The notes under the pieces: generated by a model
Told to the model about the DNA's origin: nothing
Databases searched by the model: none
The model's input: only the letters and a program-made list of their open reading frames with translations
Source: a virus
Strand: one strand, 5' to 3'
Virus record (IMG/VR): IMGVR_UViG_3300037189_002571
Span: 1 to 25,934 of that record
Length of the DNA stretch: 25,934 nucleotides
Position numbers and translations under genes: made by a program
Shown: piece after piece, positions 13,069 through 21,252 of the stretch
Numbering within the stretch: the first letter of the stretch is position 1
Layout: every line of letters starts with the position of its first letter

Positions 13069-13111
13069 ACGATCATCAGGTGGAGCGTGTAAACGTGGGA
13101 GGCGTGGGAGG
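13063..13111. promoter_or_regulatory. Paired GTGTAAAC sites plus tandem 9-mer after terS
   Basis: GTGTAAAC occurs at 13063-13070 and 13087-13094, 24 bp apart and so on a similar face of the helix. CGTGGGAGG follows twice in tandem (13094-13102 and 13103-13111). The position next to the small terminase gene is typical for packaging or control sites. Function is inference. Confidence 0.4.
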
Positions 13112-13299
13112 TTCGAGAGAGGCTGACGGCGGAGACCCACCCGTCCCCCACCCCTCGCTGTGCGTGCATGACGGCCCCTCTGCTCGTTACGCTCTAATCC
13201 ACTCATGCAATCATTTCCAAAATGACCCCCCTTGCTCTTCCAACCCAAAACACCCCCCCTATATATAAATTTTGAAAAACATCTCTGCGAACGTTCTTA
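13112..13299. other. Non-coding gap upstream of the LexA-like gene
   Basis: No gene seen. The plus strand holds several C-runs (near 13143, 13224 and 13251) and then turns sharply AT-rich from 13259 (TATATATAAAT). No strong hairpin with a T-run was found. Confidence 0.5.
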
Positions 13300-13311
13300 T
13301 ATAATTTAAAC
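13300..13311 (+). promoter_or_regulatory. TATAAT box six bases before the ATG, possible leaderless start
   Basis: A perfect TATAAT (13300-13305) is followed six bases later by ATG 13312, and there is no Shine-Dalgarno sequence. That distance would place the RNA start at or near the start codon. No matching -35 at normal spacing is visible (TTGAAA at 13272 is 22 bases away), so this is tentative. Confidence 0.35.
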
Positions 13312-13542
13312 ATGACTAAGAAGAGACAGCTTGTGCTTGATTTCATCAGGGTTTACACCAGACTGCATGGTGTATCGCCTAGCTATGAAGTGATAGCAAA
13401 GAGTCTTGGGTTGAGGTCTAAGTCGAACATCCATAGGATTGTTCATCGTTTAAAAGATGATGGACATTTGACCTTGAGGGCGTACAAGTTCCATTCTGTG
13501 AAGCTGGTAGATCAGTCTGTGAAAGAAATTTCCAAGCTATGA
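13312..13542 (+). CDS. LexA-type winged-helix DNA-binding protein
   Basis: 76 residues. RQLVLDFIRVYTRLHGVSPSYEVIAKSLGLRSKSNIHRIVHRLKDDGHL follows the N-terminal DNA-binding domain of LexA (helix 1, PS-x-x-x-IA helix 2, recognition helix with SKSNIHR). There is no peptidase domain, so it is a stand-alone regulator, not a self-cleaving repressor. It lies between the two terminase genes and its stop overlaps the large subunit ATG. The RNA may be leaderless. It could be a late-gene regulator or could bind the repeated dyad motif; both are inference. Confidence 0.75.
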   Translation: MTKKRQLVLDFIRVYTRLHGVSPSYEVIAKSLGLRSKSNIHRIVHRLKDDGHLTLRAYKFHSVKLVDQSVKEISKL

Positions 13543-15038
13543 CATTACTGACAAGACAAGAGATTTCCAACTATCTGAGTGTTGTGGATAAGGTTCCGGA
13601 CTCAGAGAGGAAGAAGATCACTGCATTGTTGGAGATGGACCGGGTAGAGAGGTGTAGAGAGTCCTTCTTGTTCTTTGTGAACCAGATGTGGCCGGTGTTT
13701 ATATCTGGTAAGCATCATCAGATCATGGCAGATGCCTTTGAGAGGGTAGCCAATGGGAATCTGAAGAGGCTAATCATTAACATGCCACCTCGACACACGA
13801 AGTCAGAGTTTGCTTCTTGGTTGCTTCCTTCGTGGTTTCTTGGGAAGTTTCCTGAGAAGAAGATCATCCAGACTGCCCACACGGCAGAACTCTCTACTGG
13901 ATTTGGTCGTAAGGTGAGAAACTTGGTGAGTTCTGAAGCCTATTCAAAAATCTTTGACACGAAGCTATCCACTGACTCCAAGGCAGCAGGTAGATGGAAC
14001 ACCAACAAGGGTGGTGATTACTTTGCTATTGGTGTAGGTGGTGCTGTGACGGGTAAGGGTGCTGATCTTTTGATCATTGATGACCCTCATTCTGAACAAG
14101 AGGCTAAACAGAATAATCCTGCGGTGTTTGATAGTGTGTATGAGTGGTACACATCTGGGCCTAGGCAGCGTTTACAGCCCGGCGGGGCGATCATTATTGT
14201 GATGACTCGGTGGTCAAAGAGGGATTTGACCGGGCAGATTCTCAAAAACACCGCTAAAGACGGGGTAGATCAGTGGGAAGTGATTGATTTCCCAGCAATT
14301 CTTCCTTCAGGAACGCCTCTTTGGCCTGCTTTTTGGTCAAAAGATGCTCTGGAAGCTCTGAAAGCTGAACTTCCAGTCGCTAAATGGGAGGCTCAGTACC
14401 AACAGAACCCAACCTCCAATGAGGGTGCCATCATCAAGAGGGACCAATGGAAGGTTTGGAGTTCAAAAGAGCCACCGGATTGTGAATATGTCATCCAATC
14501 TTGGGATACAGCCTTTGAAAAGAACAACAGGGCAGACTTCTCTGCCTGTACGACATGGGGTGTCTTTCAATATCCCAATGACAACGGTGATTACAAGACC
14601 AACATCATCCTTCTGGATGCGTTTAAAGAGCGTATGGAGTTCCCTGACCTCAAGAAGAAGGCTCTTGAGATGTACAAGGAGTGGAATCCTGACACATTAA
14701 TAGTGGAGAAGAGGGCCGCTGGCGCTCCTTTGATCTATGAGATGCGAAAAATGGGTATTCCCATGTCAGAGTACACGCCGGGAAAGGGTAATGACAAGAT
14801 AAGCCGTGTAAACTCTATCTCAGACCTGTTTGCATCCGGTGTTGTCTGGTGTCCAGAGACAAGATGGGCAGAAGAAGTGATGGATGAGATGGCTTCTTTC
14901 CCTAATGGGGACCATGATGACCTCGTTGACTCTAGTAGTCAGGCATTGATGAGATTCAGACAAGGTGGATTTATCCAGATTGACTCTGACGAGGCAGATG
15001 AACCTAAAGACTTCCGACGCAGAGTGGCTTATTACTAA
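13539..15038 (+). CDS. terL: Terminase large subunit
   Basis: 499 residues. The ATPase has a Walker A-like PPRHTKS (83-89) and Walker B LLIIDD (177-182), with MTRWSKRDL following. The C-terminal RNase H-like nuclease has QSWDTAFE, LIVEKRAAG and DHDDLVDSSSQAL. This is the motor and headful/end-cutting nuclease of DNA packaging. It starts by ATGA overlap with the LexA-like gene. The gene has more A/T at third positions than the portal and capsid genes that follow, which may mark a different history. Confidence 0.93.
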   Translation: MTLLTRQEISNYLSVVDKVPDSERKKITALLEMDRVERCRESFLFFVNQMWPVFISGKHHQIMADAFERVANGNLKRLIINMPPRHTKSEFASWLLPSWFLGKFPEKKIIQTAHTAELSTGFGRKVRNLVSSEAYSKIFDTKLSTDSKAAGRWNTNKGGDYFAIGVGGAVTGKGADLLIIDDPHSEQEAKQNNPAVFDSVYEWYTSGPRQRLQPGGAIIIVMTRWSKRDLTGQILKNTAKDGVDQWEVIDFPAILPSGTPLWPAFWSKDALEALKAELPVAKWEAQYQQNPTSNEGAIIKRDQWKVWSSKEPPDCEYVIQSWDTAFEKNNRADFSACTTWGVFQYPNDNGDYKTNIILLDAFKERMEFPDLKKKALEMYKEWNPDTLIVEKRAAGAPLIYEMRKMGIPMSEYTPGKGNDKISRVNSISDLFASGVVWCPETRWAEEVMDEMASFPNGDHDDLVDSSSQALMRFRQGGFIQIDSDEADEPKDFRRRVAYY

Positions 15039-15046
15039 GGATTCCT

Positions 15047-17614
15047 ATGGCAACGAATAGCATGTCACCCTCTCTGTACGCGGCTCCTCTTGGGTTGGAC
15101 TCGATCATCCCTGATGACTTCGATCAAGGCGAAAATCAGTTAGAAATCGAAATTGAGAACCCGGATCAGGTGACTCTCTCGGACGGAAGTGTGGAAATCA
15201 CCCTGATTCCAGATGCGGAAGAGGGTGAATCGTTTGATTCCAATCTGGCGGAGTACATGGATGAGAAAGACCTCACCATGTTGTCCTCTGAACTTCTTGG
15301 TTTGGTAGACGCTGACATAGCTTCGCGTAAAGACTGGGTAGATGCCTATGTAAAGGGTCTGGAAGTCTTGGGAATGAAGTACGACGAACGTACTGAACCT
15401 TGGTCTGGGGCTTGTGGGGTCTATTCAACAGTCCTCACAGAAGCCGCCATTCGGTTCCAAGCGGAGATGGCGACGGAGACGTTCCCTGCACAAGGCCCAG
15501 TCAAGACCCAGATTGTCGGTGCCATCGACAAGATGAAGGAAGACGCCGCCGCGCGGGTGCAGGAGGACATGAACTACCAGATTCTGGAGAAGATGCCAGA
15601 GTACCGTCCTGAACATGAGAAGATGCTGTTCAACCTTGGTCTCTCAGGAGCGGCATTTAAGAAAGTCTACGAAGACCCCACACTGGGGCGGCAGGTAGCC
15701 ATATTCATACCGGCTGAAGAGATCATCATCCCCTACGGCGCGTCGGACGCACGGGCGGCGGAGCGGGTCACGCATGTGATGCGTAAAACCCAGAATGAAG
15801 TCCGCAAGCTGCAAGTGGCAGGGTTCTACCGGGATGTTGACCTTGGAGACCCCGTGCAGATTTCCACGGATGTGGAGAAGAAAAAGGCAGAGGAGCAAGG
15901 GTATACCCTAACAGATGATGAGCGGTTCCAGCTTCTGGAAATCCATGTTGACTACGACCTGCCGGGGTACGAGGATGAGGATGGGATTGCACTTCCCTAT
16001 GTCATCACCATCGAGCGCGGGACGAACGAGGTTCTAGCTATTCGGCGTAATTGGGATGAGGCAGATACCAAGAAGATCAAGAACCAGTACTTCGTTCAGT
16101 ACACGTACATCCCCGGCTTTGGTCCTTATGGCTTGGGACTTATTAACCTGATTGGCGGCTACGCTCGTGCAGGTACAAGCCTGATCCGTCAGTTGGTAGA
16201 TGCAGGCTCACTGGCTAACCTGCCGGGTGGTTTGAAATCTAAAGGACTCCGGATTAAAGGAGACGACACTCCAATCGCTCCGGGTGAGTTCCGTGACGTA
16301 GACGTAGCTTCGGGAACGGTGCGTGACAACATCATGCCGCTGCCGTACAAGGAGCCGAGCCAGACGCTGCTGGCGCTCCTCAACCAGATCACCGATGAAG
16401 CCCGTAGGCTGGGTGCGATCTCGGACATGAAGATCAGCGACATGAGTGCTAATGCTCCTGTCGGTACCACTCTAGCTTTGTTGGAACGCACTCTTAAAAC
16501 AATGAGTGCCGTGCAGGCGCGGGTCCACGCCTCGATGAAGCAGGAGTTCAAACTTCTGGCAGCAATCATCCGCGACAGCGCTCCTACAGAATATGAGTTT
16601 GATCCCGCCACTGGCGACCGCCGCGCAAAACGTGAGGACTACTCTCTTGTAGAAGTCATTCCTGTCAGTGATCCCAATAGCTCCACAATGGCGCAGCGGA
16701 TCATGCAGTACCAAGCAGCTATTCAACTAGCTCAAGGTGCGCCGCAGATTTATGACCTGCCTCAACTCCATAGGCAGATGCTTGAAGTCTTGGGGATCAA
16801 GAACGCCGAGAAACTTGTCCCAATTGAAGATGACATGACGCCGCGTGATCCGGTGTCTGAAAACATGGCTCTCCTAACTGGTAAACCCGTCAAAGCGTTT
16901 ATCTATCAGGATCACGATGCACACATTGCTGTTCATACAGCCATGATGCAAGACCCAGTACTAATGGCTCAGATTGGTCAAACCCCGCAAGCTCAGAAGA
17001 TGCAAGCGGAAATCATGGCCCACGTATCAGAGCATTTAGCGTTTGCATACCGGAAGAAAGTCGAAGAGCAACTTGGAGTCCCAATGCCGCCGCCGGATCA
17101 GGAAATGCCACCTGAAGTGGAAGTTGCTCTGGCAAAGATTGTTGCTCAAGCAGCCCAGCAAGTTCTGGCTCAGAGCAAAGGTCAGGCCCAACAACAACAA
17201 GCCGAACAGGCCGCGCAAGACCCGCTGGTGCAAATCCAGCAGGCAGAACTGCAAATCCGCGCCCAAGATGCTGCCACCAAGGCGAAAAAGGTCGATGGCG
17301 ATCTCGCAGTTAAACAGGCAGAACTGGCCCTCAAACAGCAGGAACTGGCGTCAAGAATTGGCGAAACACCAGAGATGTTGCAACAACGCCACATGCTTGA
17401 GATGGCTCAACAGCAAGCTCAGATGCAGATGATGCAGCAGAAACACGCCCAAGAAATGCAAATGGCGCAACAGCAACACCAGCAAGGCATGGCTCATGGC
17501 GGTCAGGTGCATGGACAGAAATTGACACATGCCCACCAATCGCACCGACAAAAATTGTCACATGCGGAACTGATGGCGCAGAAAGCCTCCAACAAACCGG
17601 AGCCTAAAGAATGA
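15047..17614 (+). CDS. Portal protein, P22-like, with long Gln/His-rich tail
   Basis: 855 residues, longer than the about 725 of P22 gp1. The core matches podoviral portals: WVDAYVKGLEVLGMKY, RTEPWSGACGVYSTVLTEA, GLINLIGGYARAGTSLIRQLVDAG and ISDMSANAPVGTTLALLERTLK. From about residue 700 a Gln/Ala/Met-rich helix runs to the end (QAQMQMMQQKHAQEMQMAQQ) and closes with His-containing imperfect repeats (GQKLTHAHQSH, RQKLSHAEL). P22-type portals have a helical barrel here that reaches into the capsid, so this is probably an extended barrel. AAGGA lies five bases before the ATG. Confidence 0.88.
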   Translation: MATNSMSPSLYAAPLGLDSIIPDDFDQGENQLEIEIENPDQVTLSDGSVEITLIPDAEEGESFDSNLAEYMDEKDLTMLSSELLGLVDADIASRKDWVDAYVKGLEVLGMKYDERTEPWSGACGVYSTVLTEAAIRFQAEMATETFPAQGPVKTQIVGAIDKMKEDAAARVQEDMNYQILEKMPEYRPEHEKMLFNLGLSGAAFKKVYEDPTLGRQVAIFIPAEEIIIPYGASDARAAERVTHVMRKTQNEVRKLQVAGFYRDVDLGDPVQISTDVEKKKAEEQGYTLTDDERFQLLEIHVDYDLPGYEDEDGIALPYVITIERGTNEVLAIRRNWDEADTKKIKNQYFVQYTYIPGFGPYGLGLINLIGGYARAGTSLIRQLVDAGSLANLPGGLKSKGLRIKGDDTPIAPGEFRDVDVASGTVRDNIMPLPYKEPSQTLLALLNQITDEARRLGAISDMKISDMSANAPVGTTLALLERTLKTMSAVQARVHASMKQEFKLLAAIIRDSAPTEYEFDPATGDRRAKREDYSLVEVIPVSDPNSSTMAQRIMQYQAAIQLAQGAPQIYDLPQLHRQMLEVLGIKNAEKLVPIEDDMTPRDPVSENMALLTGKPVKAFIYQDHDAHIAVHTAMMQDPVLMAQIGQTPQAQKMQAEIMAHVSEHLAFAYRKKVEEQLGVPMPPPDQEMPPEVEVALAKIVAQAAQQVLAQSKGQAQQQQAEQAAQDPLVQIQQAELQIRAQDAATKAKKVDGDLAVKQAELALKQQELASRIGETPEMLQQRHMLEMAQQQAQMQMMQQKHAQEMQMAQQQHQQGMAHGGQVHGQKLTHAHQSHRQKLSHAELMAQKASNKPEPKE

Positions 17615-17802
17615 CTGAACTAGACGCGCTGGAAAAGATGATGGGCCTCAATGAGGTCGATATGACGGACGCCCTGAAAAATGGGCGGTGTAAGGACTTT
17701 GGTGAGTACCAGAGAATTTGCGGGGTGTTACACGGTCTTGGCCTCGTAAAAATGCACATTCAAGACCTGCGACGACGATTGGAAGACAATGAAGATGAAT
17801 GA
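17611..17802 (+). CDS. Small hypothetical protein after portal
   Basis: 63 residues, MTELDALEKMMGLNEVDMTD... to RRRLEDNEDE. All-helical and acidic at the end, likely a coiled coil or short helical hairpin. It overlaps the portal stop by ATGA and the next gene by 14 bases, so it is co-translated with virion genes. Small helical proteins at this position are seen in related podovirus-like genomes; the role is unknown. Confidence 0.6.
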   Translation: MTELDALEKMMGLNEVDMTDALKNGRCKDFGEYQRICGVLHGLGLVKMHIQDLRRRLEDNEDE

Positions 17803-18193
17803 ATTTGATGTGAAAGCCGTAGACCTTTCGGGGGTACTTGGCAAAACTTCAGAGGAAAAAGCCAGCCAAATTCCTGAGCCTCAGACGTATCACTTGCTGT
17901 GTATGCTGCCTGAAGCCAAGGAAGAGTACGAGGGCGGACTACTTAAAGCCGGTCAGACGATGATGTACGAGGAGCTTCTATCCCCCGTGCTGTTCGTGAT
18001 GAAGATGGGGCCGGATGCGTTCAAAGATGAGAAGCGATTCCCATCAGGACCGTCTTGCAAGGTAGGGGATTTTGTAATCGTTCGTCCCAACTCCGGTACG
18101 CGCATGAAGATTCATGGCCGTGAATTCAGAATCATCAATGACGATTCTGTTGAAGCAACCATCGAAGACCCGCGTGGTGTTCAGCGTGTTTAA
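17789..18193 (+). CDS. GroES-like co-chaperonin
   Basis: 134 residues. After an N-terminal lead, the fold signature of GroES runs YHLLCMLPEAKEEYEGGLLK (first strands), MYEELLSPVLFVMKMGPDAF (with the mobile-loop region at KAGQTM), and KVGDFVIVRPNSGTRMKIHGREFRIINDDSVEATI (last strands). It should bind host GroEL and cap the chamber, as T4 gp31 and phage RB49 CocO do, to fold capsid protein. Its place between portal and scaffold supports a head-assembly role. First ATG 17789 has GGAAG five bases upstream; 17795 is possible. Confidence 0.8.
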   Translation: MKMNEFDVKAVDLSGVLGKTSEEKASQIPEPQTYHLLCMLPEAKEEYEGGLLKAGQTMMYEELLSPVLFVMKMGPDAFKDEKRFPSGPSCKVGDFVIVRPNSGTRMKIHGREFRIINDDSVEATIEDPRGVQRV

Positions 18194-18202
18194 GGAGTGA
18201 TC

Positions 18203-19144
18203 ATGGCAGAAATTGAAAAGACCGAGTTTGTATTTCCTGACGAGGTAGAGGAGAAAAAGAATCCTCGTGAAGGCGGTAAAGTGGTTACCGTTGAGACTGA
18301 AATTGAGATTGTGGACGATACCCCTGAAAAGGATCGAAACCGCAAGCCAATGGCAGAACCTCCTTCTGATCCTACGGACGAAGAACTTGAAGCGTATTCT
18401 GAGAGTGCCAAGAAGCGCATCAAACACTTCACCAAGGGTTATCACGAAGAGCGCCGAGCTAAAGAAGCCGCTCTTCGGGAGCGCGAAGAAGCCGTTCGCG
18501 CCGCGCAAGCTATTGCTGAAGAAAACCGAAAGCTAAAAGGCTCTCTCAACGAAGGGCAGAAAGCTCTTTTAGAGCAAGCCAAGAAAGTAGTAGAGCGTGA
18601 GCTTGAAGATGCAAAGCGTGAATATAAAAACGCTTATGAGTCAGGAGACTCCGACGCCCTAGTGGCGGCGCAGGAGAAAATGACCTCCATCAAGATGAAG
18701 GCAGAGCGTGTAAACAATTTCAAGCCTGCCCCTATACAAAACGAAAGACCTGTGGTACAAACGCCACAACCAGCACCGGTCGATGAAAAGGCTGCTGCTT
18801 GGCAGAGAGATAACGATTGGTTTGGTTCTGATGATGAGATGACCAGCTTCGCTCTTGGCTTGCATAGCAAGCTAGTAAAAGAAGGAGTTGATCCCCGGTC
18901 TGATGAATATTACGAACGAGTCAATTCTCGTGTGCGGCAAGTGTTTCCAGAGAAGTTCGACTCTGAGGAAACCGCTGATGCTCAATCTCAGCGCACTAAT
19001 AAACGGAACGTGGTTGCACCCGCCACAAGGAGTACTGCGCCCAAGAAAGTCGTACTTACCCAAACGCAGGTGAATATCGCCAAAAGGCTTGGAGTTCCTT
19101 TGGAACTGTATGCCCGTAAGGTTGCTGAAGAAATGAGGAAATGA
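18203..19144 (+). CDS. Putative scaffolding protein
   Basis: 313 residues. An acidic, disordered N-terminus is followed by a long charged coiled coil (about 70-165: KRIKHFTKGYHEERRAKEAA... KLKGSLNEGQ... ERELEDAKREYKNAY), a Pro-rich linker, and a C-terminal VLTQTQVNIAKRLGVPLELYARKV, the helical end that usually contacts coat protein. Composition, length and position before the coat gene fit a scaffold. ATG 18203 is chosen because AAGGAG precedes it; a GTG at 18197 overlaps that site. It contains one GTGTAAAC motif (RVN). Confidence 0.75.
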   Translation: MAEIEKTEFVFPDEVEEKKNPREGGKVVTVETEIEIVDDTPEKDRNRKPMAEPPSDPTDEELEAYSESAKKRIKHFTKGYHEERRAKEAALREREEAVRAAQAIAEENRKLKGSLNEGQKALLEQAKKVVERELEDAKREYKNAYESGDSDALVAAQEKMTSIKMKAERVNNFKPAPIQNERPVVQTPQPAPVDEKAAAWQRDNDWFGSDDEMTSFALGLHSKLVKEGVDPRSDEYYERVNSRVRQVFPEKFDSEETADAQSQRTNKRNVVAPATRSTAPKKVVLTQTQVNIAKRLGVPLELYARKVAEEMRK

Positions 19145-19596
19145 ACATGAATGGACCTAAACTGACTCGTGAAAACGAAACCCGCGCAAAGCTGGAGCGC
19201 CCTGCAAAGTGGATGCCCCCGCAATTGCTACCTGATCCTCATCCGGAGGCTGGATATTCCTTCCGCTGGATTCGTGTCAGCGCACGCGGTGAAGCTGATC
19301 CCATGAACATCTCCTCGAAAATGCGTGAGGGTTGGGAGCCTGTAAAGGCGTCAGAGCATCCCGAGATTCAATTGATGGGCGGCGGTAGCAAGACCTACCC
19401 CGACAGCATTGAAATCGGTGGCCTGCTTCTTTGCAAAACACCCACTGAGTTCATCGAGCAACGCGATGCTTACTACCGTCAGCAAGCGGACGGCCAGATG
19501 AATTCTGTTGACAACAACTTCATGCGCGAGAACGATCCTCGTATGCCGCTCTTCCGTGAGCGTCAATCCAAGGTCTCGTTTGGACGCGGTTCTTAA
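19141..19596 (+). CDS. Conserved virion-region protein
   Basis: 151 residues. Recognisable blocks are WMPPQLLPDPHPEAGYSFRWIR, KMREGWEPVKASEHPE, SIEIGGLLLCKTP, and MNSVDNNFMRENDPRMPLF. I recall this protein as a constant neighbour of the coat gene in many environmental podovirus-like phages, without a proven role; head completion or minor capsid function is possible. It starts by ATGA overlap with the scaffold; a second ATG at 19147 is better spaced from GAGG. Confidence 0.65.
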   Translation: MNMNGPKLTRENETRAKLERPAKWMPPQLLPDPHPEAGYSFRWIRVSARGEADPMNISSKMREGWEPVKASEHPEIQLMGGGSKTYPDSIEIGGLLLCKTPTEFIEQRDAYYRQQADGQMNSVDNNFMRENDPRMPLFRERQSKVSFGRGS

Positions 19597-19613
19597 ATTT
19601 TAGGAGTCCCTAA

Positions 19614-20225
19614 ATGGCATCTGTTGCTGCACCCTACGGGCTAAAGCCTGTAAACCTGATCGGTGGTCAACCGTACGCAGGAAGCACCCGGACGTATCTG
19701 ATTGATCCGGCTGGCACCGCTTCCACTATCTACAACGGTTCGCCCGTTTACATCAACGCCAGCGGCTATCTGGCTGTGGCTACCGCTACCGGCGCTGATG
19801 CCACTACTAACGGTTTTCCCGTTGGTACGGCTAACACCGGCATCGTCGGCGTGTTTGTGGGCTGTTCTTACGTCAACGCACAGGGCCAGCAAATCTGGTC
19901 GCAGTACTATCCCACCGGGGTGACTGGCGTGATCACTGCCTCTGTGGTTGATGACTACGACGCAGTGTTCCAAGTGCAATCTGCTGGCAGCATCACGCAA
20001 GCCGCAGTTGGCGCTAATGTGTTCTTCTCGACTGGCGCAGTTGCTACCGGGTCTACGACCACGGGCAACTCCACCGCTTCTGTCGTGGCTGGCGCATCGG
20101 CTGTTACCACTACCGCTGCTTTCCGTGTGATCGGTTTTGTTTCTACCCCCGGTGATGCCGCTACGGACATTCTGGTGAAGATCAACCCCGGTTATCACAC
20201 CTATACCAACGCCGTTGGCCTGTAA
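19614..20225 (+). CDS. Putative capsid decoration protein
   Basis: 203 residues, strongly beta-rich with many Thr, Ala, Gly and Val. It opens MASVAAPYGLKPVNLIGGQPYAG and has GIVGVFVGCSYVNAQGQQIWSQYYP near the middle and DDYDAVFQVQ later. This opening and the VGIFxGCSY...SQYxP block recur in phage proteins encoded just before the coat protein. A trimeric decoration or minor head protein is the most likely role, by context. AGGAG precedes the ATG at good spacing. Confidence 0.65.
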   Translation: MASVAAPYGLKPVNLIGGQPYAGSTRTYLIDPAGTASTIYNGSPVYINASGYLAVATATGADATTNGFPVGTANTGIVGVFVGCSYVNAQGQQIWSQYYPTGVTGVITASVVDDYDAVFQVQSAGSITQAAVGANVFFSTGAVATGSTTTGNSTASVVAGASAVTTTAAFRVIGFVSTPGDAATDILVKINPGYHTYTNAVGL

Positions 20226-20235
20226 GGAGTAAATC

Positions 20236-21153
20236 ATGGCAATTTCACGTTCGCAACTACTCAAAGAACTCCTCCCCGGCCTCAACGCGCTGTTCGGTAT
20301 GGAGTATGCCCGCTACGGCGAAGAGCATAAGGAAATCTACGAAACCGAAACTTCTGAGCGTTCGTTCGAAGAAGAGACTAAACTCTCTGGCTTCGCCGCA
20401 GCGCCCGTGAAGAACGAAGGTCAGGCGATTGCCTATGACAACGCTCAAGAGGCATGGACCGCACGTTACGTCCACGAGACTATCGCTATGGGCTTCTCTA
20501 TCACCGAAGAGGCGATGGAAGACAACCTGTACGACAGCCTTTCGGCACGTTACACGAAGTCTCTGGCTCGTGCGATGGCATACACCAAGCAGATCAAAGG
20601 TGCTGCCATTCTGAACCAAGGCTTTACCGGTGCTGGCAACCCCACCTACGGTGACGGTCAGGTTCTGTTCTCGACGGCTCACCCGCTCGTCGGCGGCGGC
20701 ACCAACAGCAATCGTCCCACCACTGGCGCTGACCTGAACGAGACTTCCTTGGAAGCCGCCGTTATTCAGATCGCCGCGTGGACGGATGAGCGCGGTCTGC
20801 TGATTGCAGCCAAGCCCCGTAAACTGATTGTTCCTCCGGCTCTCCAGTTCGTTGCAACACGACTGCTGGAAACGTCGCTGCGTGTCGGCACAACCGATAA
20901 CGACATCAACGCGCTGAAGAACAACGGTTCGATCCCCGAAGGTTACACCGTTAACCACTTCTTGACCGACACGAACGCATGGTTCCTGACCACGGACGTT
21001 CCCAATGGTCTGAAGCACTTTGTGCGTACCCCGCTGAGTACTTCCATGGACGGGGATTTTGATACGGGCAACCAGCGCTACAAAGCCCGTGAGCGTTACA
21101 GCTTCGGCGTTTCTGACCCCCTCGGAGCCTACGGCTCCCCCGGTTCTTCCTGA
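20236..21153 (+). CDS. Major capsid protein (Mu gpT/HK97-fold type)
   Basis: 305 residues. SQLLKELLPGLNALFGMEY, the SERSFEEETKLSGF block, GFSITEEAMEDNLYDSL, AAILNQGFTGAGNPTYGDG and LFSTAHPL match the Mu-type major head protein family with HK97 fold; the end has DFDTGNQRYKARERYSFGVSDPLG. No protease or delta-domain is seen. It has GGAG before the ATG, high-GC3 codon use typical of a highly expressed late gene, and a strong terminator right after it. Confidence 0.88.
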   Translation: MAISRSQLLKELLPGLNALFGMEYARYGEEHKEIYETETSERSFEEETKLSGFAAAPVKNEGQAIAYDNAQEAWTARYVHETIAMGFSITEEAMEDNLYDSLSARYTKSLARAMAYTKQIKGAAILNQGFTGAGNPTYGDGQVLFSTAHPLVGGGTNSNRPTTGADLNETSLEAAVIQIAAWTDERGLLIAAKPRKLIVPPALQFVATRLLETSLRVGTTDNDINALKNNGSIPEGYTVNHFLTDTNAWFLTTDVPNGLKHFVRTPLSTSMDGDFDTGNQRYKARERYSFGVSDPLGAYGSPGSS

Positions 21154-21174
21154 TTTATCAGGGTTAGCACCTAG

Positions 21175-21200
21175 AAAAGGCTCCTTCGGGGGCCTTTTTT
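21175..21200 (+). terminator. Strong intrinsic terminator after the coat gene
   Basis: AAAAGGCTCC (21175-21184) pairs with GGGGCCTTTT (21189-21198) around a TTCG tetraloop, followed by TT (a six-T run 21195-21200). Its position after the coat gene is like the main late terminator of T7-type phages. Confidence 0.9.
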
Positions 21201-21252
21201 CTTGCCCATCGGATTTGTGGTACATTACCAGTGTCGTAACTCAATAAATGAT

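Noticed and set aside
19641-20285. 214-codon minus-strand frame opposite the decoration-like gene
   Set aside because: Shadow of codon bias in the structural gene, with no independent support.
20257-21225. 322-codon minus-strand frame opposite the coat gene
   Set aside because: It is a shadow of a high-GC3 late gene; it has no ribosome site or domain and runs through the terminator.
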